Shown: positions 33,496-41,643 of the stretch, piece by piece
Position numbering within the stretch: position 1 is the first letter of the stretch
How the letters are laid out: each line of letters begins with the position of its first letter
Assembly (NCBI RefSeq): GCF_000230715.2
Contig: NC_019792.1
Location: 3,410,001-3,474,000 of the forward strand
Direction of reading: 5' to 3'
Length of the DNA: 64,000 nt
Source of the DNA: Natronobacterium gregoryi SP2
GTDB lineage: Archaea; Halobacteriota; Halobacteria; Halobacteriales; Natrialbaceae
Program-made: the position numbers and the translations under genes
Notes under the pieces: model-generated
What the model was told of the DNA's origin: nothing
Databases searched by the model: none
Seen by the model: the letters and a program-made list of their open reading frames with translations, nothing else

Positions 33496-35169
33496 TTACT
33501 CGTCTCGGTCGTCGTCTTGGTGCTCGGATTCGAACGCGACATCTTGCCCGGGTTCGATCGCGATGCGATCGATCTCGTCGCCGTCCTCGTCGTAGATGAC
33601 GAGGTAGTACGCGACATCCGGAGCGTCTGGAGCCGGTTCGGTATCGATCTCGTCGCCGTCCTCGTCGACAGCTTCTGCGTCGTCGAGATCCTCGAGGTCA
33701 GTCCCGGCGATGAAGTCGTATACTTCGGCGGTATCGTAGAGGATGGCCGCGTCTTCGGACTCCGAACTGGAGTGGGCGTTCACGAAGATGTTCCGGACGA
33801 CGTCTGTCTGGTCCGGCGTGACGACTTTCGTGTGCCACCACAGTTCGTCGTCGACGGTGACCGGGATCGGCTCGACGGCCATTGCGTCGCCACCTGGCCC
33901 CCAGTCAGTTCGGGTGTCGGTACCGCGAGCAATGCCCATTGCTCGCTCGGGTCCGCGTAGTGACTCGCGGCCGCTGCTGTAGTAGTTGAACTCACCCGTT
34001 TCGGCGTCAGTGAACCACACTTCGTCGAGACCGCGCGTGCTGTCTCCGTGTGGTTCCATCGCCATCACGTAACTCATTTGCTCGTCCTCGAGGTCGATAA
34101 CGAACGGCTGGTGGTTACCGACCTCGGAGGGCATCGACGCTGGTTCGACGACTCCTTCGAAGGAGCCGACGATCGAGAGTTGGTTGATAATGCCGTTCCG
34201 GTAGCGAAGCGAGTCCATCCTCGCCTCGGTGACGTCGAGCGGATAGAGCCGTTGTCCGGTGAGTACCTCGGATTCCTGGGCCTGTTCGGGACTGAGGTGA
34301 TCGATCGTGCCATCCTGATGGACCAGTGCAACGCCATCCCAGACGGGAACCGTGTGCGGAATCGGCGAGAGCTGCCACTCGTGACCGGTTTTCGGATAGG
34401 CCATATACGCCTCGCCATCGTGGACGAACTCGATCGGCTCGTCGTTGTACTGGCTCCAGTAGTCGGTTTGCTTGAGGTTCCAGTCGGCACTCCGATACAG
34501 GAGCATGTTTTGGCCGTGCTCGAACTCGTGCTCGTCGTAGGCCTGCATGTCAGGCGACTCCATGGTCGTCATATCCGTCAGGAAGACGCCGCGCTGGTGG
34601 CCGGAGAGTCGCACGCGGAACGGATCGGGCTCTACGGGATACGACCACGCTAACCGGCCGTCGTCCATCCTCGCGATATCCGACTCACCGAGTTGATGCT
34701 GGCGGTAAGAGACACTCCCGCGTGTCTGCACGTCAGAGACCGCTTGCGGCGTGATTCGAGCGTTTTCCTCGTTCACTTCGGGAAAGTCGTCGGCGATCTC
34801 GGCTTCGGCCATCGTCTCCTGTGCGAGTGTGCGCTCTTCGACGACCGCCGCCGGAACGCCGTATGCCGCACCGACGACGAGTAATACGATGGCCGCGGTC
34901 GTCAGAACCGAGAACTTCGCTGTGGAAGACGGCTGATCTGACTCGAGCGGCGGCGAAAAGAACAAGAACGCGGCGACGAGAAGCACTCCACCACCGAAAA
35001 TTAACAGAGCAGGACTGTGAACGATACGGTAGAGCAGCGGGTGAAAGAGCGGGCGGAGAAACCAGACGACGGCGACGAGAACTGCGACTGCGAGTAGTCG
35101 TACCGAGAGAGACTGAATTGTTCTGTCTGCGTTTCCTTCGTCGTTCGTTGATTCGTTGTCAGTTGTCAT
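33496..35169 (-). CDS. Haloarchaeal membrane protein with large extracytoplasmic domain
   Basis: 557 residues. An N-terminal cytoplasmic tail is followed by three membrane helices: LLAVAVLVAVVWFL, LLIFGGGVLLVAAFLFF and AAIVLLVVGAAYGVP. A ~430-residue soluble domain follows with many Trp/Tyr-rich beta segments (YWSQYNDEPIEFVHDGEAY, VGNHQPFVIDLEDEQMSYV), ending in a repeated acidic YDEDGDEIDRI/EDGDEIDTE motif. No family is recognised. Its start overlaps the small RHH gene upstream, so the two are an operon. Confidence 0.7.
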   Translation of the reverse strand: MTTDNESTNDEGNADRTIQSLSVRLLAVAVLVAVVWFLRPLFHPLLYRIVHSPALLIFGGGVLLVAAFLFFSPPLESDQPSSTAKFSVLTTAAIVLLVVGAAYGVPAAVVEERTLAQETMAEAEIADDFPEVNEENARITPQAVSDVQTRGSVSYRQHQLGESDIARMDDGRLAWSYPVEPDPFRVRLSGHQRGVFLTDMTTMESPDMQAYDEHEFEHGQNMLLYRSADWNLKQTDYWSQYNDEPIEFVHDGEAYMAYPKTGHEWQLSPIPHTVPVWDGVALVHQDGTIDHLSPEQAQESEVLTGQRLYPLDVTEARMDSLRYRNGIINQLSIVGSFEGVVEPASMPSEVGNHQPFVIDLEDEQMSYVMAMEPHGDSTRGLDEVWFTDAETGEFNYYSSGRESLRGPERAMGIARGTDTRTDWGPGGDAMAVEPIPVTVDDELWWHTKVVTPDQTDVVRNIFVNAHSSSESEDAAILYDTAEVYDFIAGTDLEDLDDAEAVDEDGDEIDTEPAPDAPDVAYYLVIYDEDGDEIDRIAIEPGQDVAFESEHQDDDRDE

Positions 35170-35296
35170 CTTCGAGCTCGTCTACTCCGGCTTCGATAAC
35201 TTCCGTGTAGGCTGCGTCGACGTCGAGATCGTTCGCGTCAGCATACTCTTTGACGCGCCCATTTAACTGGTGCGTGATGTCGACGTTCGGCCGCAT
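35159..35296 (-). CDS. 45-residue ribbon-helix-helix-like protein
   Basis: MRPNVDITHQLNGRVKEYAD, then ANDLDVDAAYTEVIEAGVDEL. A short strand followed by two helices fits the CopG/RHH plan and its hydrophobic spacing. It overlaps the membrane-protein gene by 11 bp and is probably co-transcribed; a role as local regulator is inferred. Confidence 0.6.
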   Translation of the reverse strand: MRPNVDITHQLNGRVKEYADANDLDVDAAYTEVIEAGVDELEDDN

Positions 35297-35715
35297 ATCG
35301 TCACGGCGGACGGTCTATCCCTTCGGTTTATAGCCATTGTGGCCAACGAGCCAGTGAACAGGCAGGCGGCAACGAGAAAACAGACTGTTGTGTCGTGTGG
35401 CGTCGAGTCGGCCTGCGCTCGAGGACGGTCACGCACGTCCGACCCTCGAGCGTGTCCACGGGATCACGCTCGAGACTGGTGATACCGACGCCGCAGTCGC
35501 TACCGCGTTTCGGTGTGCCAGCGTGGTGGCGGCCGTCGGCTGTCGCCGACCGGTCTCGAACGGTGTACTGTCATCCGGTTTGTTGTCCGTCAGTTCCGGC
35601 GTGACCGCTCTCCTGCGGTCGCGCCGGCAAATCGGGACAGCAGTCCGTAGCAGTCGTTTCGAGTGCGACTGCGCCCCGGGGCGGTTGCACCGGAAAATCG
35701 GGGCAACAATTCGTA
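35297..35715. other. Intergenic region carrying two dispersed repeats
   Basis: 419 bp with no convincing gene. The right part holds two back-to-back copies of the palindromic repeat (35577-35655 and 35661-35720). The left part includes the promoter region of the small RHH gene. Confidence 0.6.
35577..35655. repeat. Dispersed palindromic element, copy 2
   Basis: Almost identical to copy 1 through the core (CAGTTCCGGCGTGACCGC, TCCTGCGGTCGCGCCGG and ATCGGGACAGCAGTCCGTA), with one changed base at the loop edge. Confidence 0.8.
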
Positions 35716-35720
35716 TCAGG
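35661..35720. repeat. Dispersed palindromic element, diverged copy 3
   Basis: Shorter and diverged: ACTGCGCCCCGGGGCGGTTG core, then AAAATCGGGGCAACAATTCG and TATCA. The terminal TCA is the stop codon (TGA on the minus strand) of the universal stress protein gene. Confidence 0.6.
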
Positions 35721-36174
35721 AGTCTGTCGCGTCGTGGGGGACGGAGACGACCGGGCAGTCGGCGTTCAACAGGAGTGATTGGCTGACGCTTCCGAACAGC
35801 GCCTGACCGAGTGCTCGCCGCTTCCGGCCGCTGACGACGATGTAGTCGGCGTCGTGTTCGGATGCGTACGCTCGGATGACCTCGCTCGGTTCGCCGATCA
35901 GCCCGACGGCTTCGTACTCCTCGAGGTCGTCGACCTGGTTTGCAGTACTGGTTGCGACCTCGGATGCCGCTTGCTGGACGTTCTCGACGATTTCGGGGAC
36001 GGCTTCTTCGTGTTGTGATCGTAATGCGTCTGCGGAGACGTCGGTGAAATCGATGGTTGGGTCGCCGACGTGAACGACGTGTAACTTGACGTCGTATCGG
36101 TCGGCTAGTTCGGCGGCCTGCGTGACGACCGTCACTGCCCGGTCCGATTGGTCGACTGCTGCGACGACTGGCAT
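35716..36174 (-). CDS. Universal stress protein UspA family
   Basis: 152 residues from ATG 36174. The N-terminal MPVVAAVDQSDRAVTVVTQAAELA and the C-terminal ATP-loop pattern GRKRRALGQALFGSVSQSLL followed by CPVVSVP are diagnostic of ATP-binding Usp proteins (G-x2-G-x9-G-S). It acts in the cytoplasm in stress adaptation. An upstream frame extension to 36285 lacks family match. The stop codon is formed by the edge of a dispersed repeat. Confidence 0.92.
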   Translation of the reverse strand: MPVVAAVDQSDRAVTVVTQAAELADRYDVKLHVVHVGDPTIDFTDVSADALRSQHEEAVPEIVENVQQAASEVATSTANQVDDLEEYEAVGLIGEPSEVIRAYASEHDADYIVVSGRKRRALGQALFGSVSQSLLLNADCPVVSVPHDATDS

Positions 36175-36450
36175 ACGCCTTGTATCTGACCGGTCGGTAT
36201 TATACTGACGGCTGTCACAATCTATGCTGATCGGCTGTGTCGTTTCGTCGCCGGCCAGTGGCCACACGCTGCTGTCGGCAGTCACCTTTACAAGTGGTGC
36301 CTGAAGCTCGAAAGTTTCCGCCTGAAACGCTCTGATCGGAATAACTATCGTATAATTGTATGTTATTCGACCAGAATTAAATTCACTAGTGTCTGTTTTT
36401 GGCCACTATTCTACATATATGGTCATCAATACTGGGTTAGGGCCAGTGAT

Positions 36451-36457
36451 TTTATAT
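36451..36457 (+). promoter_or_regulatory. TATA box of the HalOD1 gene
   Basis: TTTATAT centred 28 bp before ATG 36482, the spacing of a leaderless haloarchaeal transcript. This supports 36482, not 36356, as the start. Confidence 0.6.
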
Positions 36458-36481
36458 GTGGCCAGAAAAAGTCTCCGGTCG

Positions 36482-36766
36482 ATGTTACCCTCAGTCGATC
36501 GTTCGGACGGCGACGAACTTCAGTCACTCAGTTTCGAGGTCATCGTTGCAGTCGCCGAACGAGAAGGGGTTGACCCGACCGACATCGAGCCGCCGGAGTA
36601 CGACGCCCTCTACGAAGTCGTCAATCCAGAGGCACTCGACGCGCTGTTTGCAACACGAGAAAACGGAACGGCACGAACGAACGGACACGTCTCGTTCCCG
36701 TTCTGTGGCTATCACGTCGTCGTCACGGGCGAAGGAGAAGTCGAGGTGTCCGAACTCGACGACTGA
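36482..36766 (+). CDS. HalOD1 domain protein
   Basis: 94 residues. It shows the halobacterial output domain 1 pattern: LSFEVIVAVAEREGVDPTDI, PPEYDALYEVVNPEALDALF and the C-terminal GHVSFPFCGYHVVVTGEGEV hairpin. HalOD1 is a stand-alone or receiver-linked haloarchaeal output domain whose biochemical role is unknown. The TGA stop is the first triplet of a TGATACGGA repeat edge. Confidence 0.85.
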   Translation: MLPSVDRSDGDELQSLSFEVIVAVAEREGVDPTDIEPPEYDALYEVVNPEALDALFATRENGTARTNGHVSFPFCGYHVVVTGEGEVEVSELDD

Positions 36767-36864
36767 TACGGACCGTGTGTACGATTTGGTGTCAGTCACG
36801 TCCGACGCGACCGCAGGAGTGCTCGCGGTCGCGCCGGGACATCGGGACAGCATTCCGTACGAGT
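36764..36864. repeat. Dispersed palindromic element, copy 4
   Basis: Starts at the HalOD1 stop (TGATACGGACCG) and ends ACAGCATTCCGTACGAG. The core hairpin GCGACCGCAGGAG...GCGGTCGCGCCGG is related to copy 1, with different loop bases. Confidence 0.75.
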
Positions 36865-36894
36865 CTGTCCGCTCACTCGAGTGGCGACGACCGA

Positions 36895-37356
36895 TCAGTT
36901 CCAGTTGCGCTCGATCCGTTCTCGCCACTCGGCCGGCAACGACTGGGAAGTTCCAGCCTCTCCGTCTCGAACGACTTGGACGGTCCGGGCAGTCGCCGCT
37001 TGCTCCCCGTCGGCACGAATCTCGTACTCGAGGGGCAGACTCGACTCGCCTAGCTCCGGGGCTCTGACTGCCACGGTCACGTCGTCGTCGGCCTCGATCG
37101 GGCGGGCGTAATCGATTTCCAGGTTCACCAGTACCGTTCCGACCTCGACCAGCGAGACGTCGAGTACGTCTCGGAAATACGCTTTACGAGCCTGCTCGAG
37201 GTAGGTAGCGTATGTCGCATTGTTGACGTGGCCCATAAAATCGATGTCCCGGAGTCGGACATCGACGTCGACCTCGGCTTCGTAGCCGTCATCTGTCATG
37301 GCGGGCAAGACGGAGTCGACGGCCGTATGGCTGTCGTTCTCGCGTTCCAGCGTCAC
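36895..37356 (-). CDS. Acyl-CoA thioesterase (4HBT hotdog fold)
   Basis: Hydrolyses acyl-CoA or 4-hydroxybenzoyl-CoA-like thioesters. The motif RLRDIDFMGHVNNATYATYL, with the catalytic-type Asp and HVNN helix, and the later IDYARPIEADDDVTV strand are standard for YbgC/FadM-type thioesterases. The 153-residue form starts at GTG 37356 overlapping the upstream gene; ATG 37299 (MTDDGYEAEVDVDV) is an equally good start and fits family length better. Confidence 0.88.
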   Translation of the reverse strand: MTLERENDSHTAVDSVLPAMTDDGYEAEVDVDVRLRDIDFMGHVNNATYATYLEQARKAYFRDVLDVSLVEVGTVLVNLEIDYARPIEADDDVTVAVRAPELGESSLPLEYEIRADGEQAATARTVQVVRDGEAGTSQSLPAEWRERIERNWN

Positions 37357-38105
37357 TCTGGTTGCCGTGCGGCCTCGAAGACCGCCTCGTGGAGCCGATC
37401 CGCGACGACGTCCAGCAGCGGTTGCATGTTTTTCGTGTCCGCACGGTTGTACTCGACGAGCGTCTCCAGTGCACTCTCGTCGCCTCGTTCGTACTCGTGC
37501 CAGAGCCGAACGGCGTCACGGCCGCTGATGTCGGGGTGGTCGCGCTCGATGCCGACCTCTTGCTCGATCGCTTTCAGGCCGCCGTCCAGTCCGAGTTTCT
37601 TGCAAGGGTACAGCAGGTCGACGTGAGGGACCGAGATCTCGAGGTCGTAACAGGTTTCGAGAAACGGGACATCGAACCGCTGGCCGTTGAACGTGACCAG
37701 CAGCGCCGACTCCTCGAGTTCCCGCGAGAGGCGGTTTGCCGTGAGGTCACGCCCCTGAACGAACGTCTTGGTGTCACCGCCCCGGTGGAGGCTGACCGTC
37801 GTCACGTCGTTACAGGACGCGTCCAGCCCCGTCGTCTCGATGTCCAGAAAGCAGGTCTCCTGTCTGACGTTCTCGTAGAGCCGCCATCGACTCGAAGCCG
37901 GCAACCGTTCGGCGAACGGGGAGACATCGCCGTCGTCGAGGTGGGTCCAGCCGTCGTCGATGAAGGCGTCGATCCGGTCGGCGAGCGTGTCGCCGACAAC
38001 GCTCCCGTCGAACTCCTCCCAGTGGGTGATCCCGTTCTCCCACAGGCGGCGTTCGGTCGTCTCGCCGACGCCGTGGACGGGGATGAAACTGTTTTCGATG
38101 CGCAC
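37353..38105 (-). CDS. RNase H-fold exonuclease, YprB/RNase_H_2 type
   Basis: About 250 residues. After an N-terminal helix-hairpin-helix-like FIPVHGVGETTERRLWENGI, the DEDD-type exonuclease motifs are CFLDIETTGLD, LVTFNGQRFDVPFLE and LVEYNRADTKNM. Cleavage of single-stranded nucleic acid is expected from the fold. GTG 38105 (MRIENSFIPV) is chosen over 38138 because it matches the usual start of haloarchaeal homologs. It is coupled to the thioesterase gene by a GTGA overlap. Confidence 0.85.
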   Translation of the reverse strand: MRIENSFIPVHGVGETTERRLWENGITHWEEFDGSVVGDTLADRIDAFIDDGWTHLDDGDVSPFAERLPASSRWRLYENVRQETCFLDIETTGLDASCNDVTTVSLHRGGDTKTFVQGRDLTANRLSRELEESALLVTFNGQRFDVPFLETCYDLEISVPHVDLLYPCKKLGLDGGLKAIEQEVGIERDHPDISGRDAVRLWHEYERGDESALETLVEYNRADTKNMQPLLDVVADRLHEAVFEAARQPE

Positions 38106-38153
38106 AGCAGTGTGGGCGGGCGGAAACGACAAAAACACTTGGATCGACCGCGA

Positions 38154-38798
38154 CTACAGTCGGAGCCAGTCGGTCTTTGTCTTCGCTCCTGGCGACCCGT
38201 CCCGGAGGTGCCATTGCTGTTCGTAGCTCCCGTCGCGCACTCGGAGCACGACGACGGCATCGAACAGCGGTTCGAGAAGAGAAAGCGTATCGTGGCCGTG
38301 CTCGCGGGGCAGGTGGTAGTGTCCCATGCCGCGTGCATCGTCGATCCGGGACGTAACTGTCTGCAGGAAGCGAAACACCTCTTGGGCGTCGTACACGTCG
38401 AGCAGTCGACCCAGGGGGTCCACACAGACGCGAAGCTCCGAGGGAGCAAACCCCCCGGCGACACCCTCGAACTCGTCGATTGCCGAGACGAGCTCGAGCG
38501 ACAGTGGCTCCAGCGACGATCGATCTCCGGTCCCCGTCGAGAGGGTAAGCGTCATCGATCCGTCTTCGAGTCGCCGCGAGACCACACGGGTAGTCAGGTG
38601 CCGTTCGTCGTGGTCGGTGACGAACAACTGGTACCGTGGCTCCGATCCTCGAAGCCCACAGAGTCGGTGACAGACCGCGTCGTGACACTCTTCGTCGCCG
38701 CCGACGAGCAGAATGTTGCTCCCGTGTCGCTTGAGCGTCTCGAGAGTGCGTGCAAATGCCGCTCCTTCGATCCCCCGCATCCCGTGTTCACTCTCCAT
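38154..38798 (-). CDS. Haloarchaeal RecA/KaiC-fold-like protein (DUF7504 type)
   Basis: 214 residues. The strand GSNILLVGGDEECHDAVCHRL sits where a Walker A would be, but no GKT is present. The core (SLELVSAIDEFEGVAGGFAP, ELRVCVDPLGRLLDVYDAQ) and the C-terminal VLRVRDGSYEQQWHLRD fit a large haloarchaeal family with degenerate RecA/KaiC fold. It often pairs with regulatory genes; function unknown. A palindrome covers its TATA box. Confidence 0.65.
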   Translation of the reverse strand: MESEHGMRGIEGAAFARTLETLKRHGSNILLVGGDEECHDAVCHRLCGLRGSEPRYQLFVTDHDERHLTTRVVSRRLEDGSMTLTLSTGTGDRSSLEPLSLELVSAIDEFEGVAGGFAPSELRVCVDPLGRLLDVYDAQEVFRFLQTVTSRIDDARGMGHYHLPREHGHDTLSLLEPLFDAVVVLRVRDGSYEQQWHLRDGSPGAKTKTDWLRL

Positions 38799-38820
38799 TC
38801 GAGATAGTACACAGTCGTTT

Positions 38821-38838
38821 CCGAAATAAATATTTCGG
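38821..38838. promoter_or_regulatory. Palindrome over the DUF7504-type gene TATA box
   Basis: CCGAAAT-AAAT-ATTTCGG, a perfect 7-bp inverted repeat. Its centre is about 31 bp upstream of ATG 38798, exactly where the TATA box of a leaderless transcript belongs, so a bound dimer would block TBP. Likely an operator. Confidence 0.55.
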
Positions 38839-38986
38839 CCACCGCTCGTTTAAAAATTCGTGAGAGGCAATAGCACGGCCAGAAGTCGGTATACTCGAGT
38901 TCAGACCGGCTGCAGCTACCGTCGTCGCCGTGATGGGGCAACTGCCCGACCGTCCGGCTTTTCATACCGGCTCCCGTAGAGCCGGC

Positions 38987-39733
38987 ATGGCCGACACCGA
39001 CGAGGAGCTCGCCGAGGCCGTCCGCGAACTCAGACAGACCATCGACGAGCTTCGCCAGGAACTCGAGCCTGAGCGTTCGCGCAGGCGACCGCGACTTCGT
39101 CCGCCAACCCCACGAGAGGTGCTCGCGTTCACCGACGAAATCGCGCTTCCCGCAGCCCTCTCGGTCCTCGAAGCGAGCGTTCGCGCTCTCGAGACCTTCC
39201 AGCGAGGACTCCGACTCGTCAGAACCGAGCGAGAGGCCAGCGACCGGACGACCGAGGCGACGACTGCAGCGAGCGACCGTGCCGAACAGTTCCGAGAGAC
39301 GACACTCTCGCGGCTCGACACCGTCCTCGAGGACCTCCAGCGGGCCGCTTCCGAGGGGGCACTCCCGGCCGACGAGGAAGCGCGGGACCTACTCACCGAG
39401 GCGCGTCGTCTTCGTGACGAGGTCGACGACCGACTCCAGGGTGATCGGGCCGGGTCCGGAGACGAGGCGAGCAACTGGCAGGGAACCGGGCCGGTCAGTA
39501 TCGACGTCGAAGAGGGTGCGCCGCCAGAACCCGACTCGAGCGAAGACGAGGACGAGCCAGACCCCTCGATCGACGTGGAGGCCGAACTCGAGACGCTCAA
39601 AGATCAGTACGGGCCGGAAGAAAAGAGGGCCGACGACTCGCTGGCCGACCGAGCGGACGACGATTCCGAAGCGAACGACTCGTCAGAAGCGGATTCGAAC
39701 GGTGAAGGCGGGGAGTCAGACGACGAAAATTAG
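38987..39733 (+). CDS. Haloarchaeal acidic helical protein
   Basis: 248 residues from ATG 38987. Residues 5-30 form a helix (ELAEAVRELRQTIDELRQEL), then a basic Pro/Arg patch (RRRPRLRPPTPREVLAFTDE), a hydrophobic helix (LPAALSVLEASVRALETF) and long helices likely to form a coiled coil. The last ~80 residues are Asp/Glu/Ser-rich and disordered. It resembles a conserved haloarchaeal family of unknown function. Its stop overlaps the convergent gene by three bases. Confidence 0.65.
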   Translation: MADTDEELAEAVRELRQTIDELRQELEPERSRRRPRLRPPTPREVLAFTDEIALPAALSVLEASVRALETFQRGLRLVRTEREASDRTTEATTAASDRAEQFRETTLSRLDTVLEDLQRAASEGALPADEEARDLLTEARRLRDEVDDRLQGDRAGSGDEASNWQGTGPVSIDVEEGAPPEPDSSEDEDEPDPSIDVEAELETLKDQYGPEEKRADDSLADRADDDSEANDSSEADSNGEGGESDDEN

Positions 39734-40107
39734 ACCGGTTCGAACCGGTAGCCGTCCCAGGACTGGCTGTCGGGCTCCCGAATGCCCGCGCCCGGTTCGC
39801 GAAGTTCTTCCTCGGAGACCGCCCGGACTCCGTCGCCAGTTTCGACATCGTCGGTCGTCAACTGGACGATTGCGCGGACGGTGTCGTCACCGTCGGCGAA
39901 CGCATCGCTTACGTCGAACTCGACGATCGCAAGGTGGTTCGGCTCGCGCACGCCCGGTGGCGTCGCCGTCGACGTCGTCCACGTGACGACCTCGGCGGTG
40001 TACTCGCTGAGATCGATCGTCGCCACCGGCTCCGCGCCGCCGGGACCGCGCGGATGACCGGGGTAGCTGATCGTGCCATCCTCGTATCTGGTCGCTTCCA
40101 TCGTCAT
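39730..40107 (-). CDS. DUF35 OB-fold protein, thiolase partner
   Basis: 125 residues. The visible part is the DUF35 OB fold (EPVATIDLSEYTAEVVTWTT and PNHLAIVEFDVSD). The usual CxxC rubredoxin-like ribbon is absent, so it may be the OB domain alone. In archaea DUF35 proteins bridge thiolase and HMG-CoA synthase to channel acetoacetyl-CoA. The ATGA overlap with the thiolase supports such a partnership. Confidence 0.8.
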   Translation of the reverse strand: MTMEATRYEDGTISYPGHPRGPGGAEPVATIDLSEYTAEVVTWTTSTATPPGVREPNHLAIVEFDVSDAFADGDDTVRAIVQLTTDDVETGDGVRAVSEEELREPGAGIREPDSQSWDGYRFEPV

Positions 40108-41264
40108 TGTGTTGCCTCCATGATGGTGGTGATAACGCAGTTCCCGAACCCGCCGACGTTACAGCAGAGGCCGACCTCGGCCTCGACCTGTCGTGGACCA
40201 GCCTCGCCGACCAGTTGCTCGTAGATCTCGACTCCCTGTGCGACGCCGCTCGCGCCCAGTGGGTGGCCCTTCGATTTGAGCCCGCCGGAGGTGTTGATCG
40301 GCAGTTCGCCGGTGTCTCGCTCGGTGTACCCCTCCTCGACCAGTTTCCACGCCTCGCCCTGTTCGGCGAAGCCGAGTCCCTCCATCTGGAGAAACTCGAG
40401 GATGGTGAACATGTCGTGGAGTTCCGCGACGTCGACGTCGTCGGGGTCGCGGCCGCTCATCTCGTATGCGCCCTTTCCACTCTCGACGACACCCCCCATC
40501 ACGGTCGGGTCCTCGCGTTCGTGGACGACGTGGGTGTCAGTCGCGCCGTCGATACCCGATATAATGGCGTAGTCGTCCGTATACTCCTGTGCCACCTCTT
40601 CGGGACAGAGCATCAGCGCGGCCGACCCGTCCGTGATCGGACAGAAGTCGTACAGTCGCAGCGGGTCCGCGACGATCGGTGACTCCAGCGCCGTCTCCTC
40701 GTCGATCTCCTTCTGGAACTGCGCGTTCGGGTTGTCGACGCCGTTTGCGTGGTTCTTGACTGCGACCTTTGCGAGACTCTCGCGGGGCGCGTCGAACTTC
40801 TCGAGGTAGTGCCGGGCGGTCAGGCCGGCGAACGACGGCAGCGTCACACCGGTCTTGTACTCCGCGGGATGAGTCAGTGACGCGATGACGTCCGTCGCCT
40901 CGCCCGTCGTGCGGTGAGTCATCTTCTCACCGCCGACCAGCAGCGTCATGTCGCTTGCCCCGCTGGCGACCGACTGCCAGGCGGCGTAGATCCCCGCACC
41001 GCCGCTGGAACTGGTCTGGTCGACCCGCTGGGTGTAGGCCGGGATCGCGTCCAGATCGTGAGCCAGCGCGTTCGGGATACCAGTCTGTCCTTCGAACTCA
41101 CCGCTTGCCATGTTCGAGACGTACAGGTGCTCGACATCCGCTGCGTCGACATCTGCGTCCTCGAGACATTCGAGTCCGGCCTCCGCGAGGAGGTCGAGAA
41201 CCCACTCTCCCTCGCGTTGCCCGAACTGGGTCATCGAGGCTCCGATAATTGCAACGCGTTCCAT
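40104..41264 (-). CDS. Thiolase-like acyltransferase (SCP2-thiolase type), nucleophile Cys replaced
   Basis: 386 residues with the thiolase fold. The second half has the C-terminal catalytic motifs NTSGGLKSKGHPLGASG (His) and GLCCNVGGFGNCVITTI (Cys). The N-terminal nucleophile loop, normally NxxCxSG, reads VDQTSSSGGAGIYAAWQS, so the acylated Cys is Ser here. Classical thiolysis is therefore doubtful; a condensing role with an external acyl donor, or a purely structural role with the DUF35 protein, is possible. Start MERVAIIGASMTQFG is typical. Confidence 0.85.
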   Translation of the reverse strand: MERVAIIGASMTQFGQREGEWVLDLLAEAGLECLEDADVDAADVEHLYVSNMASGEFEGQTGIPNALAHDLDAIPAYTQRVDQTSSSGGAGIYAAWQSVASGASDMTLLVGGEKMTHRTTGEATDVIASLTHPAEYKTGVTLPSFAGLTARHYLEKFDAPRESLAKVAVKNHANGVDNPNAQFQKEIDEETALESPIVADPLRLYDFCPITDGSAALMLCPEEVAQEYTDDYAIISGIDGATDTHVVHEREDPTVMGGVVESGKGAYEMSGRDPDDVDVAELHDMFTILEFLQMEGLGFAEQGEAWKLVEEGYTERDTGELPINTSGGLKSKGHPLGASGVAQGVEIYEQLVGEAGPRQVEAEVGLCCNVGGFGNCVITTIMEATQ

Positions 41265-41640
41265 ATCCTACGTGACTCGAGTCAGTGATTTATATGATGG
41301 GGTCGCGGATTCCCGTGGCCGATCGGTTCACGTGAGATGATTCCACACTTCATCAGACAGGAGGTACAGGTCCGCGATCGGCGCGCTACGGTCGACTGTC
41401 TCGCTCGAGCCGTTTCACAGGTGGTGAGGGATCAGTGCAGCCGAGTTGCAACGTGACCGTCAGGCGTCGCCACAGACCGTCTCGTAGTGTACTGTCCGTC
41501 AGTTCCGGAACAACCGCGACCCGAAGCCACACTGGGACGTCGGGATAGCAATCCGCTTCAGACGGTTTGTTGTAACGGTTTACTGGTACAACCGCAAGAC
41601 GGGGCGCGGTTACACCGCCTCTGACTGACAGCAATCCGTA
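41265..41640. other. Intergenic region with two diverged dispersed repeats
   Basis: 376 bp without a supported gene between the thiolase promoter side and the rfcL stop. Roughly the right half is made of two diverged palindromic repeats (41488-41562, 41565-41643). Confidence 0.6.
41488..41562. repeat. Dispersed palindromic element, diverged copy 5
   Basis: Shares ACTGTCCGTCAGTTCCGG and GTCGGGATAGCAATCCG with copy 1; the central hairpin has decayed. Confidence 0.6.
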
Positions 41641-41643
41641 TCA
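41565..41643. repeat. Dispersed palindromic element, diverged copy 6
   Basis: Runs from TGTAACGGTTTACTGG to ACAGCAATCCGTATCA; core CAACCGCAAGACGGGGCGCG then GTTACACCG. The final TCA is the TGA stop of rfcL on the minus strand. Confidence 0.6.

Noticed and set aside
37362-38807. 481-codon plus-strand open frame
   Set aside because: Antisense to the exonuclease and the DUF7504-type gene, spanning their intergenic gap; no protein-like motifs.
41386-41634. 82-codon minus-strand frame before rfcL
   Set aside because: It lies almost wholly in dispersed palindromic repeats and lacks coding character.
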